From: CADEED01 sp963839685
GTDB taxonomy: Bacteria; Pseudomonadota; Gammaproteobacteria; Steroidobacterales; Steroidobacteraceae
Reading direction: 5' to 3'
Assembly (NCBI GenBank): GCA_963839685.1
Contig: CAWIVS010000008.1
Location: forward strand, 124,001-188,000
Length of the DNA stretch: 64,000 bases
Shown: one piece after another, positions 34,539-43,673 of the stretch
Layout: the number at the start of each line of letters is the position of its first letter
Position numbering within the stretch: position 1 is the first letter of the stretch
Made by a program: the position numbers and the translations under genes
Notes under the pieces: model-generated
Seen by the model: the letters and a program-made list of their open reading frames with translations, nothing else
Told to the model about the DNA's origin: nothing
The model's database searches: none

Positions 34539-35747
34539 ATGTCGGCGTTGCCCTCAACGCAGCCATTTCGCCTGGGAATCGGCGATCCCATTCTGGACGA
34601 CCTATACGCGCGCCTCGACCGCACGCGACATACACACGTACGCCGCAAAGGCGGCTGGCAAACAGGTAGCGATCCTGACTACCTGGAAGAGCTGATTCGT
34701 TACTGGCGGGTTGACTACGACTGGCGCCACCACGAGCGCGAGCTCAACCAGCTGTCACATTTCATCGCGCGCATCGACGATGCCAATGTGCACTACGTGC
34801 GCGAAACGGGACTCGGGGCGAAACCGACGCCACTGCTGTTGCTGCACGGCTGGCCGGACTCGTTTCTGCGATATCGCGGCGTGATCCCCCATCTCACCGG
34901 GGCTGCTTCCGGCGAAGAAATGCAACCCACGTTCGACGTGGTCATCCCATCGCTGCCGGGCTTCGCCTTCACCGGCATCGTGCCGCCGCCCGCGCAGATC
35001 CCCTCGATCAGACATTCCGCGCGACTGCTGCATCGGCTCATGACCGAAGTGCTGGGTTGCCAGCAGTTCATCGTCGCCGGCGGTGATGGCGGCAGCGCGA
35101 TCGCGCAGAGCATGGCGCTGCAGTTTCCGGCGTCGATCCTGGCAATACACCTCACCGACATCGGCTGGAACGCCAACAGCAAGCCGGACTCGCTCACCGA
35201 CATCGAACGCGCGTACATGGAAGCGGCGACGCGTCGCTTCATGGAAGACGGCGCCTATGCGGCCGTGCATGCCTCGGAGCCGCGCGCCCTCGCCGCGAGC
35301 CTCAATGACTCGCCAGCCGGCCTCGCCTCGTGGATCGTGGATCGTTTCCACTCCTGGGCGAATTCACCGCGGCATCTCGAGCGGTGTCTCAGCCGTGACG
35401 ACATCCTGACCAACATCACTATCTACTGGGTGACGCAGACCATCCAGTCTTCCATCTACGGATATCTCGCCGAAACGCGCCAGCCCTCGCTCGGGCACGG
35501 TGAGTTCGTCGAGCGCCCGGTGGGCCTGGCGCTGTTTCCGCACGACCTTGCCGGTACGCCGCCGCGACGGCTCGCAGAGCGCACGCTGAACGTCGTGCGC
35601 TGGACCGAAATGCCCCGCGGCGGACATTTCGGGGCGTGGGAATTTCCGCGCGAATATGCCGCCGACCTCAAGAATTTCCTGGTCGCGCTCGAAGAGCAAC
35701 CGATCGTTACTCCTGAACATGGATACCACCCGACTCCGTCACTTTGA
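34539..35747 (+). CDS. Epoxide hydrolase (alpha/beta hydrolase), first of pair
   Basis: A 402-residue enzyme of the microsomal-type epoxide hydrolase group. It has the N-terminal domain of that family (LEELIRYWRVDYDWRHHERE), the oxyanion motif LLLHGWPDSFLRYRGVIPHL and the nucleophile loop VAGGDGGSAIAQSMA, with aspartate in place of the usual serine. The catalytic histidine is in MPRGGHFGAWEFP. It would open epoxides to diols in the cytoplasm. The next gene, a paralogue, starts 29 bp before its end, so the two are translationally coupled. Sequence identity between them is moderate, so the duplication is old. Confidence 0.88.
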   Translation: MSALPSTQPFRLGIGDPILDDLYARLDRTRHTHVRRKGGWQTGSDPDYLEELIRYWRVDYDWRHHERELNQLSHFIARIDDANVHYVRETGLGAKPTPLLLLHGWPDSFLRYRGVIPHLTGAASGEEMQPTFDVVIPSLPGFAFTGIVPPPAQIPSIRHSARLLHRLMTEVLGCQQFIVAGGDGGSAIAQSMALQFPASILAIHLTDIGWNANSKPDSLTDIERAYMEAATRRFMEDGAYAAVHASEPRALAASLNDSPAGLASWIVDRFHSWANSPRHLERCLSRDDILTNITIYWVTQTIQSSIYGYLAETRQPSLGHGEFVERPVGLALFPHDLAGTPPRRLAERTLNVVRWTEMPRGGHFGAWEFPREYAADLKNFLVALEEQPIVTPEHGYHPTPSL

Positions 35748-36900
35748 GATCCACGTCGACGAGTCCGTGCTGGCCGACCTCGCCACGCGTCTCGCCGCAA
35801 CGCGGCTTCCGCCCGAGCAGGGTCCGCCTGGCTGGGACGCAGGCGCGAGCCCGGTCTATCTACGCGAGTTGCTCGCCTACTGGCGTCATGGCTATGACTG
35901 GCGCGCACAGGAAACGCGTCTCAATGGCTTCGTGCAATACCTCGCGGATGTCAACGGCGCGCAAATCCACTTCCTTCACGAGCGTGGTACGGGCCCGCGA
36001 CCGCTGCCGCTGATCCTCACGCACGGCTTTCCGGATTCGTTCACCCGTTTTCTCAAGATCATTCCGTTGCTTACCGATCCCGCGAAGCACGGCGGCGATC
36101 GCGGGGATTCGTTCGACGTCGTCGTGCCGAGCCTGCCGTGGTGCGGTTTCTCACAGGAGCATCGGCATGCCGGCGGGCTGTTCAGCGTCAATCAGACCTG
36201 GCATGAGCTCATGACAAAGGTGATGGGTTACGAGCGTTACGGCGCGCACGGTGGTGACTGGGGCAGCACCATCACCGAGCACCTGGCTCGCTCGCACGCG
36301 AAATCCCTGATCGGCATTCATCTCACCGACGTACCGTTCTGGCATGCGCTCGCCAAACACGAGGATCTCGTGCCGGTCGAGCGCGAATACCTTGCCAGCG
36401 TGCAGCAATTCCAGCAGCGGCAAGGTGCCTACGCCCTGATCCAGGGGTGCAAGCCGCAGACACTGGCAGACGCGCTGAACGATTCACCGCTCGGGCTCGC
36501 CGCATGGCTCACGGAAAAATTCCAGCGCTGGAGCGATTGCAACGGCGACTTCGAAAAGCATTTCAGCAAGGACGAGATGCTGACCAACACGATGATCTAC
36601 TGGGCCACCGGAACCATCGGCGGCGCCTTCACGCCGTATTGCGACGTGCTGCATGCCGGCGCGCCGCGCTGGATCGCCGAGGCGGTCAAGCAAAAGCTGG
36701 GCTCCGACCAGGTTCCTGCTGGATTCGCGCTATTCCCCAAGGACCTCAGTCATCCGCCGCGCGAGTGGGCACAGCGCTTCTTCAACGTGCGGCATTGGAC
36801 CGAATTTCCGCGCGGCGGGCACTTCGCCGCGATGGAGCAGCCCGAGGCACTGGCACAGGACATACGCGATTTCTTCAGGCCGCTGCGCAGCCTTCAGTAG
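35719..36900 (+). CDS. Epoxide hydrolase (alpha/beta hydrolase), second of pair
   Basis: About 393 residues from the ATG at 35719 (MDTTRLRHFEIHVDES); upstream in-frame starts lie deep in the first gene. It has the same architecture: RELLAYWRHGYDWRAQETRL in the N-terminal domain, LTHGFPDSFTRFLKIIPLLT, nucleophile AHGGDWGSTITEHLA and histidine in FPRGGHFAAMEQPEALAQDI. The nucleophile loop here is the classical GGDWG form, whereas its partner has GGDGG, so the two may differ in substrate size. With the glutathione S-transferase at 39665 this suggests handling of reactive xenobiotic or terpene-like compounds. Confidence 0.88.
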   Translation: MDTTRLRHFEIHVDESVLADLATRLAATRLPPEQGPPGWDAGASPVYLRELLAYWRHGYDWRAQETRLNGFVQYLADVNGAQIHFLHERGTGPRPLPLILTHGFPDSFTRFLKIIPLLTDPAKHGGDRGDSFDVVVPSLPWCGFSQEHRHAGGLFSVNQTWHELMTKVMGYERYGAHGGDWGSTITEHLARSHAKSLIGIHLTDVPFWHALAKHEDLVPVEREYLASVQQFQQRQGAYALIQGCKPQTLADALNDSPLGLAAWLTEKFQRWSDCNGDFEKHFSKDEMLTNTMIYWATGTIGGAFTPYCDVLHAGAPRWIAEAVKQKLGSDQVPAGFALFPKDLSHPPREWAQRFFNVRHWTEFPRGGHFAAMEQPEALAQDIRDFFRPLRSLQ

Positions 36901-36922
36901 GCGGGCTTAATGCCAGGTTGAG

Positions 36923-36964
36923 GTTGCAAACCCGATGAACCAGTTGTACCATCGGTACGACTGG
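36923..36964 (+). promoter_or_regulatory. Promoter with palindromic operator before the GntR gene
   Basis: ttgcaa (36923-36928), 17 bases, then taccat resembles a sigma-70 promoter. Overlapping its -10 end is a near-perfect palindrome (36940-36964) with ccagt at the left, gtaccatcggtac in the middle and actgg at the right. It lies 20 bp before the regulator start, where a YtrA-type GntR protein would be expected to bind and repress its own operon. Confidence 0.6.
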
Positions 36965-36984
36965 TACATATAGGCGCCCACCCG

Positions 36985-37371
36985 ATGGAAATCACCATCG
37001 ACATCGACAACCCCGTGCCGCAGTTCGAACAGCTCATCGAACAGATCAAGGCTGCGGTCACGGGTGGCGTCCTGAAGCCGGGCGACTCGCTGCCCTCGAT
37101 CCGCCAACTCGCCAACGATCTCGAGCTCAATAGCAAGACCGTGGCAAAGGCTTACCAGCTGTTGACGCGCGATTCGATCATCGAAACCAAGGGCTATCGC
37201 GGTACCTATGTCCACCCCAAGGCCAAGGCGAACTGCAAGTTCAACCTGCAGGAGTGGACGCTGCGCAAGCTCGGCGAAACCGTCTCCGAGTTGCGCGAGG
37301 CCGGCGTGACCGATTCAGAAATCCGCAATGCGTTCGCCGGCGCCATCAACGGGCAATCGCCGGCGAAGTGA
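36985..37371 (+). CDS. GntR-family regulator, YtrA type
   Basis: A 128-residue regulator: a GntR winged helix (GDSLPSIRQLANDLELNSKT, then VAKAYQLLTRDSIIETKGYR) and a short C-terminal helical dimerisation tail, the size typical of the YtrA subfamily, which usually controls membrane or ABC transporter genes in the same operon. The palindromic operator at 36940-36964 supports autoregulation. Seven bases separate its stop from the first membrane-protein gene, so the three genes are one operon. Confidence 0.9.
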   Translation: MEITIDIDNPVPQFEQLIEQIKAAVTGGVLKPGDSLPSIRQLANDLELNSKTVAKAYQLLTRDSIIETKGYRGTYVHPKAKANCKFNLQEWTLRKLGETVSELREAGVTDSEIRNAFAGAINGQSPAK

Positions 37372-37378
37372 GGTCGTC

Positions 37379-38230
37379 ATGATCGAAGCCTATGCATTCC
37401 TTGCTATGTTCACGGTGCAAATACTGTTGATGTCAGTCCTGCATCCGGCCCGGCTCATCAAGTACTGTCGAGCGAAGCTGGCGGAAATCCCCGCCGAACG
37501 CTACCCGCAAATGGATGCGGGTGTCTTTCGCAATCTGTCGACGACGCGCTTTCTGAATCTGTATCGCGCGTTGAACACAGGTATCGCAGTGCTCGGCGTA
37601 TTGCTGCTGGGCTTCATGTTCAGCGAAGTGCGGCTCCTGGACTGGGACAAGATGACTGCCTTTTACTTCGTGTTGCAGGCATCGCCGTTGTTGCTTCTTG
37701 CCGTGATCGGTCTCAGGTACATCATGGTTTACAGGAGCTCGATGCTGGAGGGGAAACGGAAAGCCTTCCTCCAGCGCCGCGGGCTTTTTGATTTCGTCTC
37801 GCCGTTCGCCGTTTTCGTTGCCGTCGCGATCTATTTTCTGTTCGTCGCGTACATGCTCTATATCGCCAAGAACCCGAACGTGGGGTTTAACGACTCTCTC
37901 ATCGGCATCGGCACCGTCACGCTGGTCTATGCATTGAGTGCTTTCGAGGTGTACAGGATGCTGTACGGCAGAAAGCTCAATCCCCTCGAGACACACGCCG
38001 GTCACGTGCACATGATCGGTCTGGCTGTGAAGTCCGCCGCCTACGGGTGCATCGTCTGTGTCGTGTTCCTGGCGCTCATCTTCACGCTAGAAGCGTGGGC
38101 TCTGCAGAGCTGGAAGCCGTTCGCGGTCAGTGCTTGTCTCGTGACCAGCGGCCTTATTTGTTTGACGGCCTTTGCAGTGCCGCCGCGCAAGCCAGAAGCG
38201 GATGGGCTCGGTTCGAGCCCGGTTTCCTGA
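37379..38230 (+). CDS. Polytopic membrane protein in YtrA-type operon, paralogue 1
   Basis: A 283-residue protein with about seven hydrophobic segments: FLAMFTVQILLMSVLHPARL, TGIAVLGVLLLGFMFSE, LLLLAVIGLRYIMVY, FVSPFAVFVAVAIYFLFVAY, IGTVTLVYALSAFEVYRMLY and a C-terminal pair. The cytoplasmic motif AFLQRRGLFDFVSPF is shared with its neighbour. No transporter signature or enzyme motif is seen, and I do not recognise a named family. Being controlled by a YtrA-type repressor suggests a role in envelope stress or export of a compound. The ATG at 37379 follows aggtcgtc. Confidence 0.75.
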   Translation: MIEAYAFLAMFTVQILLMSVLHPARLIKYCRAKLAEIPAERYPQMDAGVFRNLSTTRFLNLYRALNTGIAVLGVLLLGFMFSEVRLLDWDKMTAFYFVLQASPLLLLAVIGLRYIMVYRSSMLEGKRKAFLQRRGLFDFVSPFAVFVAVAIYFLFVAYMLYIAKNPNVGFNDSLIGIGTVTLVYALSAFEVYRMLYGRKLNPLETHAGHVHMIGLAVKSAAYGCIVCVVFLALIFTLEAWALQSWKPFAVSACLVTSGLICLTAFAVPPRKPEADGLGSSPVS

Positions 38231-38239
38231 GGTGTCGTC

Positions 38240-39104
38240 ATGATCGAAGCCTATGCCTTCCTTGCGGCGTTCACGGTACAGGTACTGGTCATGTCAGTCC
38301 TGCTTCCGGCCTGGTTCATCAGGTACTTTCGAGTGCAGGCGACGAGCATCTCCGCCGAGCGTCTCGCGCAGCGGTATCCGGGCGTCGACGTGGGTCATGC
38401 TCGAGAACGCTTTCTGACTCAATACCGCGCGCTGACCATAGGTATAGCAGTGCTCGCCCTGTTGTTGCTGGGCTGGATATTCAGCGACGTGCGGCGCGCG
38501 GATTGGAGTGGAGACCAGGCGGAAGCCCTGGTCATTGCGTATTTTCTTGCCGCGCAGATGTTGCCGCTCCTTCTCTTTGGGTGGTTCGTCGCCAGGTTCA
38601 ACAAGGAGCACAAGCCCGCGGAGGGAAAGCGGACGGCCATCCTGCAGCGCCGCGGACTGTTCGATTTCGTCTCGCCGTTCATCGTTTTCGTTGCCGTCTT
38701 GAGTTTATCTCCTATACGCCGCGTTCGTGATCTATATCGAACAGCACCCGTTCCCGGGATTCGCCGGCTCCCTCATCAACATCGGCGTGATCACGCTGGT
38801 CTACGCAGCGAATGCTTTCGCGGTGTACGTGACGCTGTATGGCAAAATGAGGAATCCGCTCGAGACGCCCACGGGTCGCCTGGACACGATCGGTCTGTCA
38901 GTGAAGGGCATCGTCTACTCGTGCGTCGTCATCGTCTTGTTCATGTCGCTCAACCACTCGCTTCGACTGCTGGAACTAAAGAGCTGGGAACCGTTCGCGC
39001 TCAGTATTTTTTTCGCCATCTGTGCGCTTCTCGCTTCCATGGGCTTCGCTGCACCGCTGCGCAAGCCAGAAGTGGATGAGTTCGGCTCCAATCCGGTTTC
39101 TTGA
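38240..39104 (+). pseudogene. Polytopic membrane protein, paralogue 2, one frameshift
   Basis: Tandem copy of the gene before it. IEAYAFLAAFTVQVLVMSVL and the motif AILQRRGLFDFVSPFIVFVA align directly with paralogue 1. Near 38702 the frame must move by one base to continue as LLYAAFVIYIEQHPFPGFAG, INIGVITLVYAANAFAVYV and the shared end RKPEVDEFGSNPVS. Without the indel the protein would be 288 residues, like its partner. The gap between the two genes is 9 bp. Duplication is old: identity is roughly half. Confidence 0.8.
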
Positions 39105-39127
39105 GCGAGCGGCGCAGCGGAGCCGAC

Positions 39128-39583
39128 ATGCTGACAGTAATTTCCAATGCGTGGTCTTACACATTTTCCGTGACAGACGGCACCACGTCCGTCGCACAGG
39201 CCGTGGATCTCTCATGGTGGGGCGACAAGGGCGAGCTTCGGATCCAGGACGACATCTACACGGCACGTCGCGACAAGTCTTCGTACGTTCTCGAATCAGC
39301 GGCAGGCGTGCTCGCGCGTGCTGAACAGCCGCGGAAGTGGTTTGGCGAACTCGTCATCGAGCACGCGGGCCGCCGCTACACGCTCCGCGCAAAGTCAGCG
39401 CTTCGGCGCCAATTCCTGCTGCTCGAAGGCTCCAGGCAGATCGGATCTCTTTCTCCCGAAGGGCTCTTCACGCGAAAGGCCACAGTGGAGCTTCCGAGGG
39501 CGATCCCGCTGTTCCTGCAAGTCTTCATCATCTGGTTGGCGATGACGCTCTGGAAGCACGAAGACTGCTCCGCCGCCGGATAA
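39128..39583 (+). CDS. Small protein with C-terminal membrane anchor, tubby/LURP-like
   Basis: A 151-residue protein from the ATG at 39128, with ggag seven bases before it. The body is a beta-rich domain (YTFSVTDGTTSVAQAVDLSW, ELRIQDDIYTARRD, GVLARAEQPRKWFGELVIEH) and the C-terminus is one membrane span (LPRAIPLFLQVFIIWLAMTL). The pattern recalls the tubby C-terminal/LURP-one fold that binds membrane lipids, but I am not sure. It ends the operon that begins with the YtrA-type regulator; a lipid-related role would fit membrane-protein partners. Confidence 0.65.
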   Translation: MLTVISNAWSYTFSVTDGTTSVAQAVDLSWWGDKGELRIQDDIYTARRDKSSYVLESAAGVLARAEQPRKWFGELVIEHAGRRYTLRAKSALRRQFLLLEGSRQIGSLSPEGLFTRKATVELPRAIPLFLQVFIIWLAMTLWKHEDCSAAG

Positions 39584-39664
39584 CGCACGAAAAAATCGCA
39601 GGGCGATGTCGATTGCCGCATGCGCCGTTCGTCGATTCAATACCAGGTCGATGAGGTGTTCGAA

Positions 39665-40318
39665 ATGACTCCCACTATCACCGCTTTTGAACGGTCGCCC
39701 GATCGCGGCAGGGGACTGGCGCGTGACATGCGCGTTCGCTGGGCGCTGGAAGAAGTGAACCAGCCTTACGATGTTCGCCTTGTTTCGTTCAGTGAAATGA
39801 AGCAATCCGCGCATCGCAAGCTTCATCCTTTCGGGCAGATTCCGACCTACGAAGAAGGCGATCTCGCCCTGTTCGAGTCGGGGGCGATCATATTTCACAT
39901 CGCGGAGCGCCATGCGGGGCTGCTGCCGGACGATGCGAATGCCCGGGCGCGCGCGATCGCATGGATGTTCGCCGCGCTCAACACGGTCGAGCCGCCGATC
40001 GTCGATCGTTCAATGGCCACGATCCTGGAGCGCGACAAAACCTGGTATGGGGAGCGTCTGCCCATGCTCGAGGATCGCGTCCGTGTACGGCTGGACGAAC
40101 TTTCCAGTCGGCTCGGGCGTGCCGATTGGCTAGATGGTGCGTTCAGCGCCGGTGACCTGCTGATGGTGACGGTGCTGCGCAGGTTGAATGGATCGGGAAT
40201 CCTGGAGGAGCACCCCACCCTCTCTGCCTATGTCGCCCGTGGCGAAGCGCGACCCGCCTACCAGCGTGCTTTCGCTGACCAGTTGGCGGTTTTCACTGCG
40301 CACGGTCGGCACTGTTGA
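39665..40318 (+). CDS. Glutathione S-transferase family protein
   Basis: A 217-residue GST. The N-terminal thioredoxin-like domain contains FERSPDRGRGLARDMRVRWA, HPFGQIPTYEEGDLALFESG (the cis-proline and the glutathione-binding ES pair) and an all-helical C-terminal domain with DWLDGAFSAGDLLMVTVLRR. The ATG at 39665 starts the domain directly; an upstream one at 39620 adds 15 residues without homology. The expected role is conjugation of glutathione to electrophiles, in keeping with the epoxide hydrolases nearby. Confidence 0.85.
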   Translation: MTPTITAFERSPDRGRGLARDMRVRWALEEVNQPYDVRLVSFSEMKQSAHRKLHPFGQIPTYEEGDLALFESGAIIFHIAERHAGLLPDDANARARAIAWMFAALNTVEPPIVDRSMATILERDKTWYGERLPMLEDRVRVRLDELSSRLGRADWLDGAFSAGDLLMVTVLRRLNGSGILEEHPTLSAYVARGEARPAYQRAFADQLAVFTAHGRHC

Positions 40319-40460
40319 ATGCGTCGAGCCACGCACTGAGGGGTGCGTCCCGCCGGCGTGTCAGGTACCGATACATCGGCAAACGACAGGGAATCCCTTC
40401 TGTTAGATAGGGAGTAACATCGCCGAGCGAGCGCTACTTTCGCCGCGAGATCACTTGAAT

Positions 40461-41867
40461 ATGAGACAACGCCTCAAAGCGCGAAAACTCACGTTCCTCG
40501 CCGCAACGCTCGTTTTCCTGACAGCGGCACCTTTCACCGAAGCGCAGGCACCGGAGAATGTGCGCACCGCTTTCTTGCAGTGGGCGAAGAAAGCTCTGCA
40601 TCCAGTGAGCGACGCGGATCTCAGCGCTTCGACGAAGGATTTAGAACCCATGGAAAAGATGATCGGTGACGCGACCATCGTCGGGTTGAGCGAGGGCCAG
40701 CATGCTGGCGCCGAGCCTCTGATTTTCAGGAACAGGTTGTTCAAGCACCTGGTCGAGCAACTGGGATTCAAAGCCATCGCGATCGAATCCGGCATAGTCG
40801 AGAGTCGGGTGCTGAACGACTACGTCACCCACGGGAAGGGAGAATTCGACACCGTCCTCCGCCAAGGTTTCTCCAATGGTTTCGATACGTTCCGCCAGAA
40901 CGGCGCACTGATTCGTTGGATGAGGGACTACAACGCACGCTTGCCGCGCGATGCGGTCAAGGTGCAAATCTTCGGTCTCGATGTTCCGGGTAGCCCCGGC
41001 AACTTCGATGCCGCACGCGGACCCGACACCGCCCTCCTCTCCGCACTGGAATACCTGCGCGGGGTGGACCCTCAAGCAGCGGCGCACCTGCAGCCACGGG
41101 TCGAGGCGTTTCTTCCCGTGCTCAAGGGCATCAATGGCTACGGAGATTTGAAAGAACCGGAACGCGACGCTCTCACTGCAGCGATTGCGGATCTGGTTTC
41201 ACTCATGGAGCGGCAACGGCTCGCCTATATCAAGACGAGTTCGAAAGATGACTTCGACTGGGCCGAGCGGGCAGCAATCGGAGCGCGTCAAGCCGACACA
41301 TGGTTTCGGCGCATGCCTCTTGGCTGGAAGTTGGAAGATGGACTCGAGTGGACGCGATATGCGATGCAGGTTCGTGACCGGACAATGGCGGACAACCTGG
41401 GATGGGTGCGCAGCAGATTGGGTCCGCGCGAGCGCGTACTCGTGTTTGCAGCCGTGGGACATCTCGCGACTACTGTCGTGCAGGTTCCTGCTTCGCCATT
41501 TCGCGAAACGGTTCCGCTTGGCGCATACGTCAAGGAACGCTTCGGTTCCGACTTCATCAACATACTCAACCTTTTCGCGAATGGCGAAATCGTCTACTGC
41601 TCTGCGAACCCGCGAAGGCTGATGCCACTCAAGCCGCCGCCCGAGTCGGCAGTCGAGACACTGTTTGCAGGCGTGAATGTTCCTCGATACGTACTGGATC
41701 TCCGGCGCGCGCCGGCTGGCGTGTCATCCTGGCTGCAACAAGTGCACGATCACTGGAATGGGTTTGTGCCGGTTCAATTCGCAACCGCGGAAGCTTTCGA
41801 TATCGTCTATTACGTCAGTCCGCTTACGCCTGCCTGCGCGCCACCAATCCAGACCAAGATCCAATAG
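40461..41867 (+). CDS. Erythromycin-esterase-family hydrolase, exported
   Basis: About 468 residues. The N-terminus is a signal peptide, LTFLAATLVFLTAAPFTEAQ. The mature protein shows the erythromycin esterase (EreA/EreB-like) pattern: VGLSEGQHAGAEPLIFRNRL with the key glutamate and histidine, AIAIESGIVESRVLNDYV, WMRDYNA, VQIFGLDVPG and RVLVFAAVGHLATTV. Clinical Ere enzymes cleave macrolide lactones, but most chromosomal members have unknown substrates, so resistance should not be assumed. ATG 40461 is taken over a TTG two codons earlier. Confidence 0.85.
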   Translation: MRQRLKARKLTFLAATLVFLTAAPFTEAQAPENVRTAFLQWAKKALHPVSDADLSASTKDLEPMEKMIGDATIVGLSEGQHAGAEPLIFRNRLFKHLVEQLGFKAIAIESGIVESRVLNDYVTHGKGEFDTVLRQGFSNGFDTFRQNGALIRWMRDYNARLPRDAVKVQIFGLDVPGSPGNFDAARGPDTALLSALEYLRGVDPQAAAHLQPRVEAFLPVLKGINGYGDLKEPERDALTAAIADLVSLMERQRLAYIKTSSKDDFDWAERAAIGARQADTWFRRMPLGWKLEDGLEWTRYAMQVRDRTMADNLGWVRSRLGPRERVLVFAAVGHLATTVVQVPASPFRETVPLGAYVKERFGSDFINILNLFANGEIVYCSANPRRLMPLKPPPESAVETLFAGVNVPRYVLDLRRAPAGVSSWLQQVHDHWNGFVPVQFATAEAFDIVYYVSPLTPACAPPIQTKIQ

Positions 41868-41901
41868 TCCGTGCCAGGTATCTGAGGCACAGTCGCGACA
41901 G

Positions 41902-42115
41902 ATGCAAAGACCCGTGCTCGCCGCCATCCTGTCGATTGTTCTCACTGACCGCGTTCGCCGTTGGGCCATGCGTTGCGCAATCCTCGCCGGAGACGCCCGC
42001 CTCGTCTGAATGCTATTTCTCTCAGTTGAGAGGCCTTACTGGCTCCAGATGCTGTTTTGGCACCACGAAGCTCGTTTCATTCCTCGATGCGTCAAGGTCA
42101 AACGAGGTCTATTAG
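41902..42115 (+). pseudogene. Signal-peptide scrap resembling the 43869 glycosidase N-terminus
   Basis: Reads MQRPVLAAILSIV and, after a one-base shift near 41943, LTAFAVGPCVAQSSPETPAS, then an unrelated short tail stopping at 42115. This closely follows MQRLILASALFLIQTAAFAI then GPCIPHSSPQT at 43869. The rest of the gene is missing. It looks like a broken duplicate of the front of the glycosidase gene, with the Kelch gene now lying between the two copies. The following 152 bp up to the Kelch gene holds no gene. Confidence 0.55.
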
Positions 42116-42267
42116 CTTAAGTCCGGGGTGATGGTGCTATGCTCCCCGGGCCCGTAAGCCAAGTTCAAAAAAAAGCAATGCTCACTGGTCGCTCCCACCG
42201 CTAACAAGATCAAGCGGCAGCAGTCAGATCAACTCCAGGTGATCACTAAAGAATAAGGGGAAACGCG

Positions 42268-43620
42268 ATGAACACGTTGAAGCGCGTTGTGCCGGGTCTT
42301 CTTCTCTCCTTGATGACGTGCGTCACGGCCCATGCCGAGGATCCACAGCCCAGGAATTCATGGCGTGAACTCGGGCAACTCAATATCGGCCGCTTCGGCT
42401 GCAAAGCTCACAGCGTCGATGGGAATCGGATCATTGCCATCGCCGGCATCGGCGATTTCTATGGTCCTGCGGATTCCTCAGCGGAAATCCTCGATACGAC
42501 GACCGGCGAATGGACGCTCACGGCGCAGATGCCAGCAGACTTCGTACCCGGCGCGAATCCGTGGACCGCCAAGCTCAACGATGGGTATTTCCTCGTCGCG
42601 GGTGGCTTCAACGCTGCTGAGACAGGAGATCTCAAGAGCTACCTCTATTCCGTTGCCACTGACCGCTGGATACGCACGGGAGACCTGCCAGCGGGTGCCA
42701 CAATCGGATCAAACTTCGGACAGACCGATGCGGTGGTGCTCGACGATGGGCGTGTGCTCGCGGCTGGTGGCCTCGCCTTCGGCGTGGGCGAGACGAACGC
42801 GGCAATTGTGTTCACACCTAGCTACGCAAATCTCGCCAGCGGCAAATCTGGAGGAGCCGTAGGTAAATGGGACTTTACACGCGACCGCGCAAGACGCATC
42901 ACGAAGCTGAGTGGCCCGACGGAGCACCACAAGCTGATCAAGCTCCGCGACGGGCGAGTGCTTGTCATCGTCGGCTTTGACAAGCGATTTCTGAGTCAAA
43001 AGTGGGGCGCCGTCTATCGCGACACGCCCGGTGTGCAGGCTGAGCTGTTTAATCCTGAAGATGGAACTTGGACACCGCTTCCAAACCTGCCTGCGATACC
43101 GGGCGAGGATGATCGACACAGCGGAGTTCAGGGTGTGCGACAGCAAGCCGCTGTTGCGCTCCTGAATGATGGGCGCGTGCTGGTCTCCGGTGGCTTCTCC
43201 CAACCTACCGACGACAAAGGCAAGCCGTTGCTCATGGAAGGCCTTTATGAACGCTCCAGTGCAGTCCTGTTCGACCCTAAGCTCTTCGACGCGGGCGCAA
43301 ATCCATGGTTGATCACCGGCCCAATGCATGTTGCCCGCGACTCGCATGTAATGGGCACGCTGCCCGGATTAGCGGGGGTCATTTCTGTTTGGGGATGGAC
43401 GCAAGAGTATTGGACCGCGACCGCGGAAACCTACGATGTCGCGCTTGGGGCTTGGCATTTCGTTGCCGGTTTGCCGGCTTTTGAAGACACCGACGTATCG
43501 ATAGTGGCCCCACTCGGCTGCAGTGCGATGATGCCGGATGGAAGGATGTTGATTTCTGGCGGTCTCGGCGAACTGGGGGCGAGCGGTGTTTCTCGGCGTG
43601 CCTATTACTACCGACCCTAG
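42268..43620 (+). CDS. Kelch-repeat exported protein
   Basis: A 450-residue exported protein: VVPGLLLSLMTCVTAHAE is the signal. Blades of a Kelch-type propeller repeat through the body, each with DGRVL, a GG pair and a downstream tryptophan: TDAVVLDDGRVLAAGGLAFG, HHKLIKLRDGRVLVIVGF, AAVALLNDGRVLVSGGFSQP and MMPDGRMLISGGLGELG. aaggggaaa precedes the ATG. It follows a broken glycosidase-like leader and precedes the glycosidase gene itself, so it may work with it in the periplasm. There is no visible catalytic site, although galactose-oxidase-like relatives share this fold. Confidence 0.8.
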   Translation: MNTLKRVVPGLLLSLMTCVTAHAEDPQPRNSWRELGQLNIGRFGCKAHSVDGNRIIAIAGIGDFYGPADSSAEILDTTTGEWTLTAQMPADFVPGANPWTAKLNDGYFLVAGGFNAAETGDLKSYLYSVATDRWIRTGDLPAGATIGSNFGQTDAVVLDDGRVLAAGGLAFGVGETNAAIVFTPSYANLASGKSGGAVGKWDFTRDRARRITKLSGPTEHHKLIKLRDGRVLVIVGFDKRFLSQKWGAVYRDTPGVQAELFNPEDGTWTPLPNLPAIPGEDDRHSGVQGVRQQAAVALLNDGRVLVSGGFSQPTDDKGKPLLMEGLYERSSAVLFDPKLFDAGANPWLITGPMHVARDSHVMGTLPGLAGVISVWGWTQEYWTATAETYDVALGAWHFVAGLPAFEDTDVSIVAPLGCSAMMPDGRMLISGGLGELGASGVSRRAYYYRP

Positions 43621-43646
43621 ACTCGTGGCGTTCGGGCAAGCATTGT

Positions 43647-43673
43647 GTGCCCGCCGGGGATTTGGGCGGGCAC
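43647..43673 (+). terminator. Hairpin after the Kelch gene
   Basis: gtgcccgcc pairs with ggcgggcac across a 9-base loop, 27 bp after the Kelch stop. The 9-bp GC stem is strong but there is no T run behind it, so it may be a terminator of reduced strength or an RNA-stabilising hairpin. Confidence 0.5.

Noticed and set aside
40461..41867. Erythromycin esterase homologue as a macrolide resistance gene
   Set aside because: The protein has a signal peptide and only family-level motifs; most chromosomal members are not shown to act on macrolides.
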